A stretch of DNA of 64,000 nt from Alphaproteobacteria bacterium (GCA_022600345.1 JAHZKP010000026.1:28479-92478); one strand, 5' to 3'; positions 49,042 to 59,260 are shown, counted from the first letter of the stretch. Notes: generated by a model not told the origin, from the letters alone. Numbers and translations: made by a program.

Positions 49042-49951
49042 TACGGGAGGCCTCATTCGTTGAACGAAAGATTGATTGGGAACCGATGGCGGACAGGGGC
49101 TGAGAGCGGGCTGGGGACGAGTGCGTCAACTGGGGTTGCCCGACGATCGTGACCGTGGTCGCCGTGCTGGGTTTGCTGGGATTGATTTCGAAGCCACGCC
49201 ACCAAAGCTTGAGAGCGTTCCAGTGTATTGCGGCCATAACCTTCATGGGCAGTACAGGGTGGGTAGCTGCCAGCCGAAGCAGATTTCTGTCGCTGAGGTC
49301 CTGCCTTTTACCGTGCAGGGCGGTATTGATAACGGCTGCATCGCTTTTTCGCGCCTGTACCGAAACCGAAACCGTGTCCGATGGCGCCGCCGTGCGGAAC
49401 CGGTAGCTCATGTCAAGGTCCATGAAGGGAGAGACGTAGAATTCCTTGGCGCACTCTTGATGCACGATTTGGGATGCTGAACCTTGAGGCTGCTGGATGG
49501 TGGGCGGCTTGCCTGACAGAGCCGGGAGCGGAATGGGAATGACGTAACTGTGGCGACCGCCGAATGTGCTTGTAACCTGATAGATGACGGCAACCATGTC
49601 GCCTTGCTGAGTGCTGCAGAAATAGACGCTCAGCGGATTGAAGTCATATCCGACAACGCGTGGCATGCATAAAAGCTGGATCGTCAGACTGCGGGCCTCA
49701 AGGCCGGCGGTTGTTAGTTGGCCACGAACCTGCTCATGCAATGGCACGTCGCTGCCGTCACCGTGGTCGCGGTTGAAGAAGCTCGCGAGATTCGTCTGGT
49801 TATAAGAGAACCAGCGCAGCCTTGAATTGAGCGCCTCCAGCTCGGTCAGGTCCAGTAGCAGCCAATATACGCGGTTGCGCAAGGAATGGCGTTTGGGGGT
49901 CAGCCGGTGGTGGGTCACGTGCCCGACGTAGAGTGCGGATCGCTGGCTCAA
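49031..49951 (-). CDS. DUF1365 family protein
   Basis: YVGHVTHHRLTPKRHSLRNRVYWLLLDL...LLCMPRVVGYDFNPLSVYFCS...EFYVSPFMDLDMSYRF. Confidence 0.92.
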   Translation of the reverse strand: MSQRSALYVGHVTHHRLTPKRHSLRNRVYWLLLDLTELEALNSRLRWFSYNQTNLASFFNRDHGDGSDVPLHEQVRGQLTTAGLEARSLTIQLLCMPRVVGYDFNPLSVYFCSTQQGDMVAVIYQVTSTFGGRHSYVIPIPLPALSGKPPTIQQPQGSASQIVHQECAKEFYVSPFMDLDMSYRFRTAAPSDTVSVSVQARKSDAAVINTALHGKRQDLSDRNLLRLAATHPVLPMKVMAAIHWNALKLWWRGFEINPSKPSTATTVTIVGQPQLTHSSPARSQPLSAIGSQSIFRSTNEASRNAN

Positions 49952-51309
49952 ACGACTGCTCCTGCCAGAACTCTTTCGGGGTGCCGGGGCGTAACGAAAA
50001 TCCGGCCCGATTCATCAGCCACCTGCCATGGGCGCCTTGTTCCTGCAATGGCTTCGGCGACGGCCAAACCGGCCTGCAAACCGTCTTCATGAAAGCCGGC
50101 GCCGAAATAGCTTCCGCAATACCAAATACGATCGCGGCCTTGCAGCGACCATAGCTTGCGTTGGGCATTCATTGCGGCGTGGTCGATAATTGGATGGTCG
50201 AATTTCTGCACCTGGTGGATCTTGGCAGCGGCGATTTCACGGTTGGGATTGAGTGTCACGAACAGCGGCAATTCATGGGACAGGTTCTGCAGGCTGTTCA
50301 TCCAGTAGGTCACGGTTAGATCGGCCGATGTTTCGTGTCGCTTGCCAGCGATATAATTCCAGCTTGCCCAGGCCCGGCGGCGCTTGGGCATCAAGGTGGT
50401 ATCGCTATGGAGGATGGCGGTGTTGGGCTGATAGCGGAAAGCGCCCAGGAGGCTGCGTTCTTCAGGTGTCGGCTGTTGCAGCATGGCAAGCGCGGAATCA
50501 GCGTGGGAGGCGATCACGACCTCATCGTAGCGCTCGCGGCCGCCGGCATCTGTATGCAAGGCAACGCCATCGGATAGGCGCTCTATCGAGACGACGCCTT
50601 CAGCCTTCCTGATCGAATGGGCAAAGCTTGACGAGATTTTCTCGACGTAGCATCGGCTGCCACCGGTAACCGTGCGCCACAGCGGTCTGTTCGTCAGCTT
50701 CAACAGTCCGTGGTTTTCGTGAAAGCGAATGAAGGCGTGGGCGGGGTATTCGAGGACGCTGGACGTTGGCACGGACCAAATTGCAGCGGCCATCGGCAAA
50801 AGGTGATCGTCAATGAAGGCCTCGCCATAGCGGTTCTTCTTCAGGTAGGCGCCGAGCGCCATGGCGCTGTGTTCCAGCTCGGGCAGGTCGCGCGGGGCGG
50901 AGCGATAAAACCGGACGAGGTCGCGAAGCATTGAATAAAACCGCGGCCGAAACAAATTACGCCGCTGGGCGAAGAGTTGTCCCAGATAGCCACCGCCATA
51001 TTCCAGCCGGCCGTCGCCTAGCGAAACGGCCAACGACATGTCGGTTGTCTGGGTTTCCACGTCCAGGTGTTGGAACAGCGCTGTCAGGTTGGGGTAGGTT
51101 GGCTCATTATAGACGATGAACCCCATATCAACGGCCGTTGAGCCTGAACCTGATGCGACGTTGACGGTATGGGAATGCCCGCCGATGCGCGGGCGCTGCT
51201 CGAAAACGGTAATGCTCGTCGACTGGTTCAGCAACCAGGCTGCCGACAACCCCGATATCCCCGTACCGACGATGGCAATGCGTTGATCACGACGGCTCTT
51301 TGATGCCAT
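49948..51309 (-). CDS. FAD/NAD(P)-binding amine-oxidase-like oxidoreductase
   Basis: RIAIVGTGISGLSAAWLLNQSTSITVFEQRPRIGGHSHTV Rossmann motif; ATGA overlap with the DUF1365 gene. Confidence 0.9.
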   Translation of the reverse strand: MASKSRRDQRIAIVGTGISGLSAAWLLNQSTSITVFEQRPRIGGHSHTVNVASGSGSTAVDMGFIVYNEPTYPNLTALFQHLDVETQTTDMSLAVSLGDGRLEYGGGYLGQLFAQRRNLFRPRFYSMLRDLVRFYRSAPRDLPELEHSAMALGAYLKKNRYGEAFIDDHLLPMAAAIWSVPTSSVLEYPAHAFIRFHENHGLLKLTNRPLWRTVTGGSRCYVEKISSSFAHSIRKAEGVVSIERLSDGVALHTDAGGRERYDEVVIASHADSALAMLQQPTPEERSLLGAFRYQPNTAILHSDTTLMPKRRRAWASWNYIAGKRHETSADLTVTYWMNSLQNLSHELPLFVTLNPNREIAAAKIHQVQKFDHPIIDHAAMNAQRKLWSLQGRDRIWYCGSYFGAGFHEDGLQAGLAVAEAIAGTRRPWQVADESGRIFVTPRHPERVLAGAVV

Positions 51310-51409
51310 TCCCCCGGTACTCCTTCCCCACCCGAAACCCGTTCGCCGACACACTCAGAAAGAAGGTCGGATCCAATTATGTAGCCCTCATTTCGGAGAC
51401 CATTGCAAT

Positions 51410-51439
51410 CGTTTACGGACGGTTAAGCCAAGTGGATCA
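51410..51439 (-). promoter_or_regulatory. Candidate RpoE/ChrR-type ECF promoter for the oxidoreductase-DUF1365-Cfa operon: TGATCC-N18-TAAACG
   Basis: Read on minus strand: TGATCC ACTTGGCTTAACCGTCCG TAAACG, about 100 nt upstream of the oxidoreductase start. Confidence 0.65.
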
Positions 51440-51505
51440 CCCGCACTGCAACCCACACATGGTGATGCGGGGTGAAAAATCGCGGGTTTGCGGCCGATGA
51501 TCCGG

Positions 51506-51535
51506 TGATCTGTTGAATTGGACTCGCCGTAGGGG
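51506..51535 (+). promoter_or_regulatory. Candidate RpoE/ChrR-type ECF promoter for the sigma factor operon: TGATCT-N18-TAGGGG
   Basis: Same 18-nt spacing as the divergent site, just upstream of the ECF sigma start. Confidence 0.45.
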
Positions 51536-51557
51536 TGGTATGCTATCTAATATCGCC

Positions 51558-52220
51558 ATGATCGAAGAAGTGTTGCCGTTTCCCCGGCCGGTGCAAATGC
51601 GTGGCCGGTGTCCGGGGCCGGCGCAACAACACCGTCGTGGAGCCTTTATGCACGGACCATCAGGGGACGCGCCAGCCGACCAGGCGCCGGAGGAGTTAAT
51701 TGCGCGGATAGCGCTTTCGCAAGACAAGAGCGCTTTTGCCGAATTGTTCGATCTTTTCGCACCGCGGCTCAAATACTTCCTCATCCGGAATGGCTCGACA
51801 TCGGAAGCGGCCGAAGAACTGGCGCAGGAAGCGTTGTTGAAAGTCTGGCGCAAGGCCAAATCGTTTTCCGCCGACCGGGGCACGGCCTCGTCCTGGATCT
51901 TTACAATCGCCAGGAATCTACGCATCGACCAGGCTCGCCGCGACAAGCGAGCTCAACTCTACGCAATGGTGGCCGAATTCGACGATGTTGACCCCGACCG
52001 CCCCGACGAACTCGTCAGCGGTTATGAGCATGCCCGGTTGGTCCGAGCGGCGATGGGTGAGTTACCTGCTGAACAGCTTGAAGTGGTTAAGTGCTCTTTC
52101 ATGGAGGGGGCGGCTCATAGTGAAATTGCCGAGCGGCTGGGAATACCGCTTGGCACCGTCAAGTCGCGTCTCAGGCTGGCAATGCGCAAAATGAAGAAAA
52201 CTCTTGAGGATCTTGCATGA
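51558..52220 (+). CDS. rpoE: ECF sigma factor (RpoE/ECF11-like)
   Basis: FAELFDLFAPRLKYFLIRNGSTSEAAEELAQEALLKVWRKAKSF (region 2), HSEIAERLGIPLGTVKSRLRLAMRKMKKTL (region 4); start uncertain (51558 or 51648). Confidence 0.9.
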   Translation: MIEEVLPFPRPVQMRGRCPGPAQQHRRGAFMHGPSGDAPADQAPEELIARIALSQDKSAFAELFDLFAPRLKYFLIRNGSTSEAAEELAQEALLKVWRKAKSFSADRGTASSWIFTIARNLRIDQARRDKRAQLYAMVAEFDDVDPDRPDELVSGYEHARLVRAAMGELPAEQLEVVKCSFMEGAAHSEIAERLGIPLGTVKSRLRLAMRKMKKTLEDLA

Positions 52221-52867
52221 CGATCGTGCATCACCCATCGGAAGAAACGCTGATAGCTTTTGTCAACGGCAGCTTGTGCGAGGGCAACAGTCTGGTTGTG
52301 GCAACGCACATCGCGCATTGCGGCAAGTGCCAGCAGGCGATCAGAGATCTGGGCATGATCGCCGGCGGTCTCTTGGAGCAGGCAGAACCGGCACCGATCG
52401 GGAAAGAGGCTCGGACCGCCTGCCTATCCAAGCTCGACGATCTGCCTGTCGAAGACGTCAATGCAGGCACCCAGCCCTTGAGGATCCCGGCTGCCGATCG
52501 CGCCATGGCGCCGCTCTCGTTGTACGACAGCGGGAAATGGCATTGGGTCGGAGTTGGCGTGCAGCAGATGGTCGTCGATGTGCCTAGTGATACCGGGACA
52601 CGCGTTTTCGTTTTAAAGGCTGCGCCTGGAACCCGGCTGCCTGATCATCGGCATGTGGGGACCGAATGGACGTGCGTCCTCAAAGGCGCATTCGTCCATG
52701 ACCATGGCAGGTTTGGTGCTGGCGATTTCGATGAGGCGGATGCAAGTGTCGATCACAACCCGTTCGTGGAAAAAGGTGAAGAATGTATTTGCCTCGTCGC
52801 TATGAACGGCCACGTTGAAATGACCGGCTGGCTGGGGCGTCTGATCCAGCCGCTGGTGCGGTTTTAG
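52217..52867 (+). CDS. chrR: ChrR family zinc anti-sigma factor (cupin C-terminal domain)
   Basis: N-terminal HHPSEETLIAFVNGSL...HIAHCGKCQQ zinc motif and cupin LPDHRHVGTEWTCVLKGAFVHDHGRFGAGDFDEAD; ATGA overlap with the sigma gene. Confidence 0.92.
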   Translation: MTIVHHPSEETLIAFVNGSLCEGNSLVVATHIAHCGKCQQAIRDLGMIAGGLLEQAEPAPIGKEARTACLSKLDDLPVEDVNAGTQPLRIPAADRAMAPLSLYDSGKWHWVGVGVQQMVVDVPSDTGTRVFVLKAAPGTRLPDHRHVGTEWTCVLKGAFVHDHGRFGAGDFDEADASVDHNPFVEKGEECICLVAMNGHVEMTGWLGRLIQPLVRF

Positions 52868-52880
52868 GCCGGCACGGGGG

Positions 52881-53705
52881 ATGGAGGCTCTGATAATCCT
52901 AACCGCCCTGCTTGGTGCGTGGCTGCTGCTCGCTTGCGGAATGGCGGTGGCATGGTGGGTCGAGCAGCGTACAGGAAATTCAGGCTGGGTGGATGTCATC
53001 TGGACAGCCAGCATGGGGGTGACGGGGTTGGCCGCGACGTTTTTCGGGCCAGGGACGGGAGAGGCCGTCAGCAATCGCCAGATGCTCATTGCTGTCCTCG
53101 TTGGCGTGTGGGCGATGCGATTGGCTTCCTACATTGTGCAACGGACCCGGCGTGTCGGAGATGATCCGCGCTATGCGAAGCTCCGACAGCAATGGGGACC
53201 GGAGGCGCCGCGCAAGTTTTTCTGGCTGGCCCAGATCCAAGCCGCACTCAGCCTTCCGATGGTTGTGGCAATTGCGCTGGCGGCCAGACAGCCCGCGCCC
53301 CTGTTTACAGGAATGGACTGGCTGGCGCTTTTCATCTTTCTGGCCGGTTTGGCGGGTTCGGCGATTGCCGACGTGCAACTTGCGGCCTTCAAGCGAAACA
53401 GCGATGCCTCGGGCCGGGTTTGCGATAGCGGTTTGTGGGCCTGGTCGCGCCACCCCAATTACTTTTTCGAATGGATGATATGGGTGGGAATTGCCTTGTT
53501 TGCGATCGATCTGTCGGGCGACTGGCTTTGGGGCTATCTGGCCCTGATCGGGCCTGCCTGCATGTTCTGGCTGTTGCGCTACGTTTCAGGCGTGCCGCCG
53601 CTGGAGGATCACATGCTGGCGAAGTACGGGCACGAGTTTGAGCGCTATCAATCAACCACCAGCGTATTCTTTCCGCTACCGCCAAAAAACAAGGCTCAAA
53701 CGTAA
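52881..53705 (+). CDS. DUF1295 family membrane protein (steroid-reductase-like)
   Basis: DVIWTASMG...GVWAMRLASYIVQRTRRVGDDPRYAKLRQQWG...GLWAWSRHPNYFFEWMIWVG. Confidence 0.92.
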   Translation: MEALIILTALLGAWLLLACGMAVAWWVEQRTGNSGWVDVIWTASMGVTGLAATFFGPGTGEAVSNRQMLIAVLVGVWAMRLASYIVQRTRRVGDDPRYAKLRQQWGPEAPRKFFWLAQIQAALSLPMVVAIALAARQPAPLFTGMDWLALFIFLAGLAGSAIADVQLAAFKRNSDASGRVCDSGLWAWSRHPNYFFEWMIWVGIALFAIDLSGDWLWGYLALIGPACMFWLLRYVSGVPPLEDHMLAKYGHEFERYQSTTSVFFPLPPKNKAQT

Positions 53706-53776
53706 AGCTCAATCCTAACGCTCAACCGTAAAGCTCAACGAAACCGAATTCATTGCCCGAGAGGAAGCTGGCACCA

Positions 53777-54802
53777 ATGTCACTTGTAGAGCATGTCATC
53801 GCAGCATCAGAACGCGTGCCGTTACCGGATTTTGCGACCCGGGCGGGAATCCATTTCCTGGTCGACAGGACGAAACGACAACTTGCCCGCCAACCCGGCG
53901 ATGCAACCGAAACCTTCGCGCGCGACATGGCTTCGTTTCCGATCGCGCTGTCGACGGATGCGGCCAATGAACAGCACTACGAGATCCCGGCGCGCTTCTT
54001 CGAGTTGACGCTGGGGGGGCGGCGGAAATACTCGTGCGGATATTATGAGACCAGCACGGCGACATTGGATGAAGCCGAAGAGTCGGCTCTGGCGATCACG
54101 GCCCAACACGCCGACCTGGCGAACGGACAGCGCATTCTGGAACTGGGATGCGGCTGGGGGTCATTGACGCTGTGGATGGCCGAGCACTATCCCGACGCGC
54201 AAATTACGGCCGTATCGAATTCAAAGTCGCAGCGTGACTACATTCTTTCGCAACTCGACCGGCATGGCTTCCAGAACGTCGATGTCATCACCGCGGACAT
54301 GAACAACTTTGTCGCTGGGCAAAGTTATGACCGGGTCGTCTCGGTTGAAATGTTTGAGCACATTGCGAATTGGCGTGAGTTGATTGGCAGGGTTGCTGAA
54401 GGGCTGAAACCGGATGGCCGGTTTTTCATGCACGTCTTCAGTCATCACTCGCAGCCCTACCGGTTCGATCATCGCGACAAGACCGACTGGATTGCGCAGC
54501 ACTTCTTTACCGGCGGGATTATGCCCAGCCACAACCTCATTCATCAATTCTCGGACCTGATCGAGGTCGAGGAGGAATGGCAATGGAGCGGTGAGCACTA
54601 CGCCAGGACGGCGCAGCACTGGCTTGAGAACTTCGACCGTAATCGTGGTGAGATCGCCGATATCCTACGAGGTGTCTACGGCGATGAGGGCCCGATCTGG
54701 CAGCGGCGCTGGCGATGGTTCTATCTGGCGACCATGGGGCTGTTCGGCCATGAGGGCGGACGCGAATGGGGTATCAGCCACTATCGGATGCGATTGAAAT
54801 AG
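53777..54802 (+). CDS. Second Cfa-family SAM-dependent methyltransferase
   Basis: RKYSCGYYETSTATLDEAEESAL, ILELGCGWGSLTLWMAEHYPDAQITAVSNSKSQRDYI, RVVSVEMFEHIANWRELIGRV. Confidence 0.92.
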   Translation: MSLVEHVIAASERVPLPDFATRAGIHFLVDRTKRQLARQPGDATETFARDMASFPIALSTDAANEQHYEIPARFFELTLGGRRKYSCGYYETSTATLDEAEESALAITAQHADLANGQRILELGCGWGSLTLWMAEHYPDAQITAVSNSKSQRDYILSQLDRHGFQNVDVITADMNNFVAGQSYDRVVSVEMFEHIANWRELIGRVAEGLKPDGRFFMHVFSHHSQPYRFDHRDKTDWIAQHFFTGGIMPSHNLIHQFSDLIEVEEEWQWSGEHYARTAQHWLENFDRNRGEIADILRGVYGDEGPIWQRRWRWFYLATMGLFGHEGGREWGISHYRMRLK

Positions 54803-54876
54803 CAGGCGGGGAACGACCAGCAGGTTTTTATAGAACTGATTTGGCCGGCAGCACCGCGCGCACTGTCGCGTGTCGG

Positions 54877-55281
54877 TTACCGGCCGAGACTGGTTTGTAC
54901 TGCGACAAACGCCAATGCGGCGCAGACCCCGGCTGTCAGAGCACCGTAGGCGATGTCGATCACGGTCACCTGCCATGTCCAATTTTTTAACGTTGCGTAG
55001 TTGGTCAGGTCGTAGGTTGCATAACACAAGGCACCCAGTAGCGCGGCCGAAGTGAAGGCGGTGAGCGCGGTCCCATCGCGCAAAGCCGGCATGACGGCAA
55101 AATGAACAATACCCGCTGGATAGGCGAGGTAGAAGATCACGGCGGGCATGATGCGGATATTGTCCACCAGCATATCGCCCAGGATCGGCTTATAGAGCCG
55201 GGTTGCCATTTGCGACAGCCAGATTGCATCAATAACTCCAAACACCAGCAGAATGGTCAGGTAGGCTATCAGGTAGGCCAT
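54877..55281 (-). CDS. DUF2177 family membrane protein
   Basis: MAYLIAYLTILLVFGVIDAIWLSQMATRLYKPILGDML...YATYDLTNYATLKNWTWQVTVIDIAYGAL. Confidence 0.9.
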   Translation of the reverse strand: MAYLIAYLTILLVFGVIDAIWLSQMATRLYKPILGDMLVDNIRIMPAVIFYLAYPAGIVHFAVMPALRDGTALTAFTSAALLGALCYATYDLTNYATLKNWTWQVTVIDIAYGALTAGVCAALAFVAVQTSLGR

Positions 55282-55467
55282 GGGAGGGCTCACGATGTTC
55301 AATTGGAAGGTGACTGGGTAACGCCCTACTGGCCAGCGCAGATCACCGAGTTAGACGGTACGGCAGCCGACGTTGGATACGAGCCACCCGGCCAACGCAG
55401 CATTGGATCAAGTTATTGAGCCGGTATTCTGGATTCGCAGAATTTGCTCCACTTGGCACTGGAGCAT

Positions 55468-58400
55468 ATGTCTGATCCAGTATACGGGAACAGCCGCTCA
55501 GAGCGGTTGGCCGAATTCGACGACCCGCCGCAGAAATTGGAACCTTCGACCATGGCTGAACTTGGAACCTCGCCGACAATGATCGTCGGGATCGGTGCGT
55601 CGGCGGGCGGACTGGCTGCATTCGAGACTTTCCTTGATCATTTGCCCGACCTATCGGGGATGGCGGTGGTTCTGGTTCAGCACCTGGACCCCGATCATCC
55701 CAGCCTGCTGGTGGAATTGCTCACCCCGCATAGCCCGATGCCGATTTTTCAAGCCTCAGACGGCACACTGGTGCAATCAGATTGCATTTACGTCATCCCG
55801 CCGAACACAACCTTGACGATTGAAGATGGCTTCCTGAAACTGGCTTCACCCGCCACGCCGCGCGAAAACCGGAGACCGATTGACACATTCCTGTTCTCGC
55901 TTGCCAAGGACCAGGGCAAGCGCGCGGCGGCGATCATTCTTTCCGGGGTGGGAAGCGATGGCGCCAAGGGGTTGACTGCAGTCAAGGACAGCGACGGTCT
56001 GACACTCACCCAGGCCGGGGCTGATAAGTCCGCGCTGACCGGAATGCCATCAAGCGCGTTGGCGACCGGAAAGGTTGACCATCTGGTTGCCGTCGAAGAC
56101 ATGCCTGCCATCCTGATTGGAAGATTAGCCAAGCTTGTCAGCGACCAGAATTGGGAAAACGGCCAAGCAAGCGCATTGGATTGGCCCAAACACCTGGCCA
56201 AGATCACGGCCTTGTTGCGGGCTGCGATCGGTCACGAGTTCTCCGACTACAAGCAGAACACGCTGATCCGCAGGGTCCAGCGGCGGATGCTTGCGCTTCG
56301 GATCGAAGACGTGAACTCCTACATCGCAGCCCTTGAGGCCGATGCGCATGAGGCCGACCTGTTGTTTCGGGATCTGCTTATCGGCGTGACGCAGTTCTTT
56401 CGAGATCCTGCAGCCTTCGAGGCGCTGCAAGAGGTCATTGTTATAAAGCTGTTGGCCAATCGCGGGGCTGACGACCCGATCCGGATCTGGGTTCCTGGCT
56501 GCGCCACGGGCGAAGAAGTCTATTCGCTTGCCATTTTGCTGCAGGAAGCCAAACAGAAAGCCAATTGCGATACTGAAACCATTGTCTTTGGAACCGACAT
56601 CGACGCAGCCGCCATCTCGGTCGCGCGCATGGGGCGTTACCGCCAGCCCATCGCCGGACTTTCTGAAAAGCGGCTGTCGCGCTGGTTCACCGGAGAAGGT
56701 GACGTCTTCAAGCCGATCAAGTCGATCCGCGACACCTGCGTCTTTTCCGTTCACAGCCTGTCCAAGGACCCGCCGTTCTCGAAGCTCGATCTCATCTCGT
56801 GCCGGAATGTGCTGATCTATATGAATAAGGATCTGCAAAATCAGGTGATGCAGACGTTCCACTACGCCCTGAAACCGCACGGCATCTTGTTCCTTGGCCC
56901 TTCGGAAAGCGCCCGGCAGGAACCAAACATGTTCAAGTTTATTGACCGCTCTCACCGGCTGCTGGAACGCCAGTCGGGCGCAGCAGGTGTGCCGGTGCGG
57001 GTCAGCTCGCCGACAAAAGCGGCGATGGAGTCTCTGGAACCGAGACGAATCCACGCGAACAGCGATCGCATCGAACGCAGCGTGCGCGATGTGATGGAGC
57101 GGCACTCCCCGGTGCATTTCGTCGTCGACCGTCAATTCAATATTGTCCGCTTCTCAGGGCCTGAAGCCGGGCGCTACCTTGAGCCCTCGACAGGGACCTC
57201 CAGCCTTGGCCTGTTCTCGATGCTGCGCCGGGCTCTGCGATCAGCGACACGTCTGGCGCTACACACCGCAATGAGCGAACACCGCGAGGTCATCCAACCC
57301 GATCCGGCGCTCAATTCAGGTGCCACTGAGGGCGAAGATGTTTCGATAATCGTCGAACCGATCGAAGATGGCCTGTTTGTCGTGGCCATCCGAGACAACA
57401 GCACTCACCCTTCCGAAGACAAAAACCTTATAGAAGATGCAAAGGAAGATTGGGACACCGATCTTGGCCGCGAACTGAAATCCACACGGCGTCAACTCAA
57501 GGCGGCGATCAGCGAATTGGAGACGCATGCCGAAGAGCAGAAGTCCTCAACCGAAGAGCTGCAATCGGTCAACGAGGAACTGCAATCGTCCAACGAGGAG
57601 CTTGAGACGGCCAAGGAGGAAATGCAGTCCGTCAACGAAGAGCTGCAAACCGTCAACAATGAGCTGCAGTCCAAGAACACGACGCTGGAGCGCCTCAACG
57701 ACGATCTTGCCAACCTTCTGAACAGTACGCAGATTGCGACCTTGTTCCTCGACAAGAACCTGTGCATTCGTAGCTTCACACCGGCGCTGGCCGATATATT
57801 CCACGTTCGCAAATCCGATGAGGGCCGCCCCTTTGACGACATCACCAGCCGGCTTGATTACGCTGAACTGGTCGATGATGTCAGAGACATTCTTCGCACG
57901 CTTGCTGTCGTTGAGCGGGAGGTTCGCACGAAAGCTGGCAGCGGCACGACCTTCCTGATGCGCATGCGGCCCTACCGCACCGTTGACGACCGCATCGATG
58001 GCGTCGTTGTCACCTTTGTCGACATCAGCGAAGTCAAATCTGCCGAACTGGCACGCAATGAAGCCGAGCTTTCGTTTGAGCTGGTGCAAGGGGCGGCAAG
58101 CATCGGCGGCTGGCACTGGGACCTGACAACGAGGGAGATGAAGCTTTCCGAGCAGGCGGCCGGAATGATTGGGTATGACCCGTCTCACGGACCGATCAAT
58201 CGAGACTGGTTTCGCGCCCACGCCCATCCAGACGACGTCTCCTCCATCCTTGAGGCCTTCGACGCCGTTGAAAAAGGCTCTGCCGATTTTGAAATGGAAT
58301 TCCGGATCGTTGGCGGTGAGGACATCCGGTGGCTGCTGGGAAGGGGGCGTGTTCTGAAGGATGGCGGGGACAAGCCACACCGCCTGATGGCTGTGTTTCT

Positions 58401-59040
58401 CGACATTACCAAGCTCAAGCGCGCCGATGAAACCAACAGGGGATTGGTGCAAGAACTCGACCATCGCGTGAAGAATATGCTGGCCCTGGCTTCAACCATT
58501 GCGCACAGAACCGCCGCGGACGCCGGCACCTTGGATGCATTCCTGGAGACCTTCACCGGGCGCATCGAATCGATGGCGCGGATTCATTCGCATCTCAGCC
58601 GTGGAGATTGGAGCGGCGTCCGCCTCAAGGAGGTATTAGCCGACGAACTTGCCCCCTATGCAAGCCCAACAAACACTCATGTCGAGGGTGATGGAGTCGT
58701 CTTAAACGCGAGTGCGACGCAGGTTCTCGCATTGGCCATCCACGAGTTGACGACGAATGCGGCCAAATACGGCGCGCTGCTGGCCCCTGGTGGAAAGGTT
58801 TCAGTTTCCTGGCAGCGCCGGAATGCCGGAACGCCCGAAGCCACACTCAATTTCGAATGGCGCGAGACCGGGGGCCCAAAGGTGGTGCCGCCCAGCCGCA
58901 AGGGCTACGGCTCAAGCGTGATCGGCGACCTTATTCCGTATGAAATTCCAGGTAGTACGGTCGAATTCGACTTCCCGCCTGAGGGTGTCATCCGCCGCAT
59001 CAGCATTCCGCTGGACAGAATCGAAACCCAGCGGGCTTGA
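55468..59040 (+). CDS. CheB-CheR-PAS-HWE histidine kinase fusion
   Basis: CheB VGIGASAGGLAAFETFLDHLP; CheR GVTQFFRDPAAFEAL...WVPGCATGEEVYSLAI; coiled coil STEELQSVNEELQSSNEELETAKEE; HWE kinase ELDHRVKNMLALASTIAHRTA; start could be 55552. Confidence 0.92.
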   Translation: MSDPVYGNSRSERLAEFDDPPQKLEPSTMAELGTSPTMIVGIGASAGGLAAFETFLDHLPDLSGMAVVLVQHLDPDHPSLLVELLTPHSPMPIFQASDGTLVQSDCIYVIPPNTTLTIEDGFLKLASPATPRENRRPIDTFLFSLAKDQGKRAAAIILSGVGSDGAKGLTAVKDSDGLTLTQAGADKSALTGMPSSALATGKVDHLVAVEDMPAILIGRLAKLVSDQNWENGQASALDWPKHLAKITALLRAAIGHEFSDYKQNTLIRRVQRRMLALRIEDVNSYIAALEADAHEADLLFRDLLIGVTQFFRDPAAFEALQEVIVIKLLANRGADDPIRIWVPGCATGEEVYSLAILLQEAKQKANCDTETIVFGTDIDAAAISVARMGRYRQPIAGLSEKRLSRWFTGEGDVFKPIKSIRDTCVFSVHSLSKDPPFSKLDLISCRNVLIYMNKDLQNQVMQTFHYALKPHGILFLGPSESARQEPNMFKFIDRSHRLLERQSGAAGVPVRVSSPTKAAMESLEPRRIHANSDRIERSVRDVMERHSPVHFVVDRQFNIVRFSGPEAGRYLEPSTGTSSLGLFSMLRRALRSATRLALHTAMSEHREVIQPDPALNSGATEGEDVSIIVEPIEDGLFVVAIRDNSTHPSEDKNLIEDAKEDWDTDLGRELKSTRRQLKAAISELETHAEEQKSSTEELQSVNEELQSSNEELETAKEEMQSVNEELQTVNNELQSKNTTLERLNDDLANLLNSTQIATLFLDKNLCIRSFTPALADIFHVRKSDEGRPFDDITSRLDYAELVDDVRDILRTLAVVEREVRTKAGSGTTFLMRMRPYRTVDDRIDGVVVTFVDISEVKSAELARNEAELSFELVQGAASIGGWHWDLTTREMKLSEQAAGMIGYDPSHGPINRDWFRAHAHPDDVSSILEAFDAVEKGSADFEMEFRIVGGEDIRWLLGRGRVLKDGGDKPHRLMAVFLDITKLKRADETNRGLVQELDHRVKNMLALASTIAHRTAADAGTLDAFLETFTGRIESMARIHSHLSRGDWSGVRLKEVLADELAPYASPTNTHVEGDGVVLNASATQVLALAIHELTTNAAKYGALLAPGGKVSVSWQRRNAGTPEATLNFEWRETGGPKVVPPSRKGYGSSVIGDLIPYEIPGSTVEFDFPPEGVIRRISIPLDRIETQRA

Positions 59041-59055
59041 GGGGCTTAGCGATTG

Positions 59056-59133
59056 TGGCGCGGATAGGTGGGGGTGTTTGCGTCAAGTCGTTACTAATCG
59101 AACCTCCGCGGAGGATCGTTCGGCGCCGGATGC
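59056..59133. repeat. Intergenic repeat family A, copy 1 (contains CCTCCGCGGAGG palindrome)
   Basis: TGGCGCGGATAGGTGGG...ACCTCCGCGGAGGATCGTTCGGCGCCGGATGC, shared with 59624-59700. Confidence 0.75.
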
Positions 59134-59260
59134 TCAAGGCGAAGCCGCAGTGTGGGCATCTGAAGGCGCAAGAAAAGAACTCACCCCCACCTGGGAATGT
59201 CACGATCACTTGGTCCCTGGTGTTGCGGGGGCGGCGCTGCTGTCGATTGCAAACCGGGCC

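Noticed and set aside
56125-58464. Minus-strand ORFs of more than 300 aa opposite the CheB-CheR kinase
   Set aside because: Antisense shadows of a well-supported gene.
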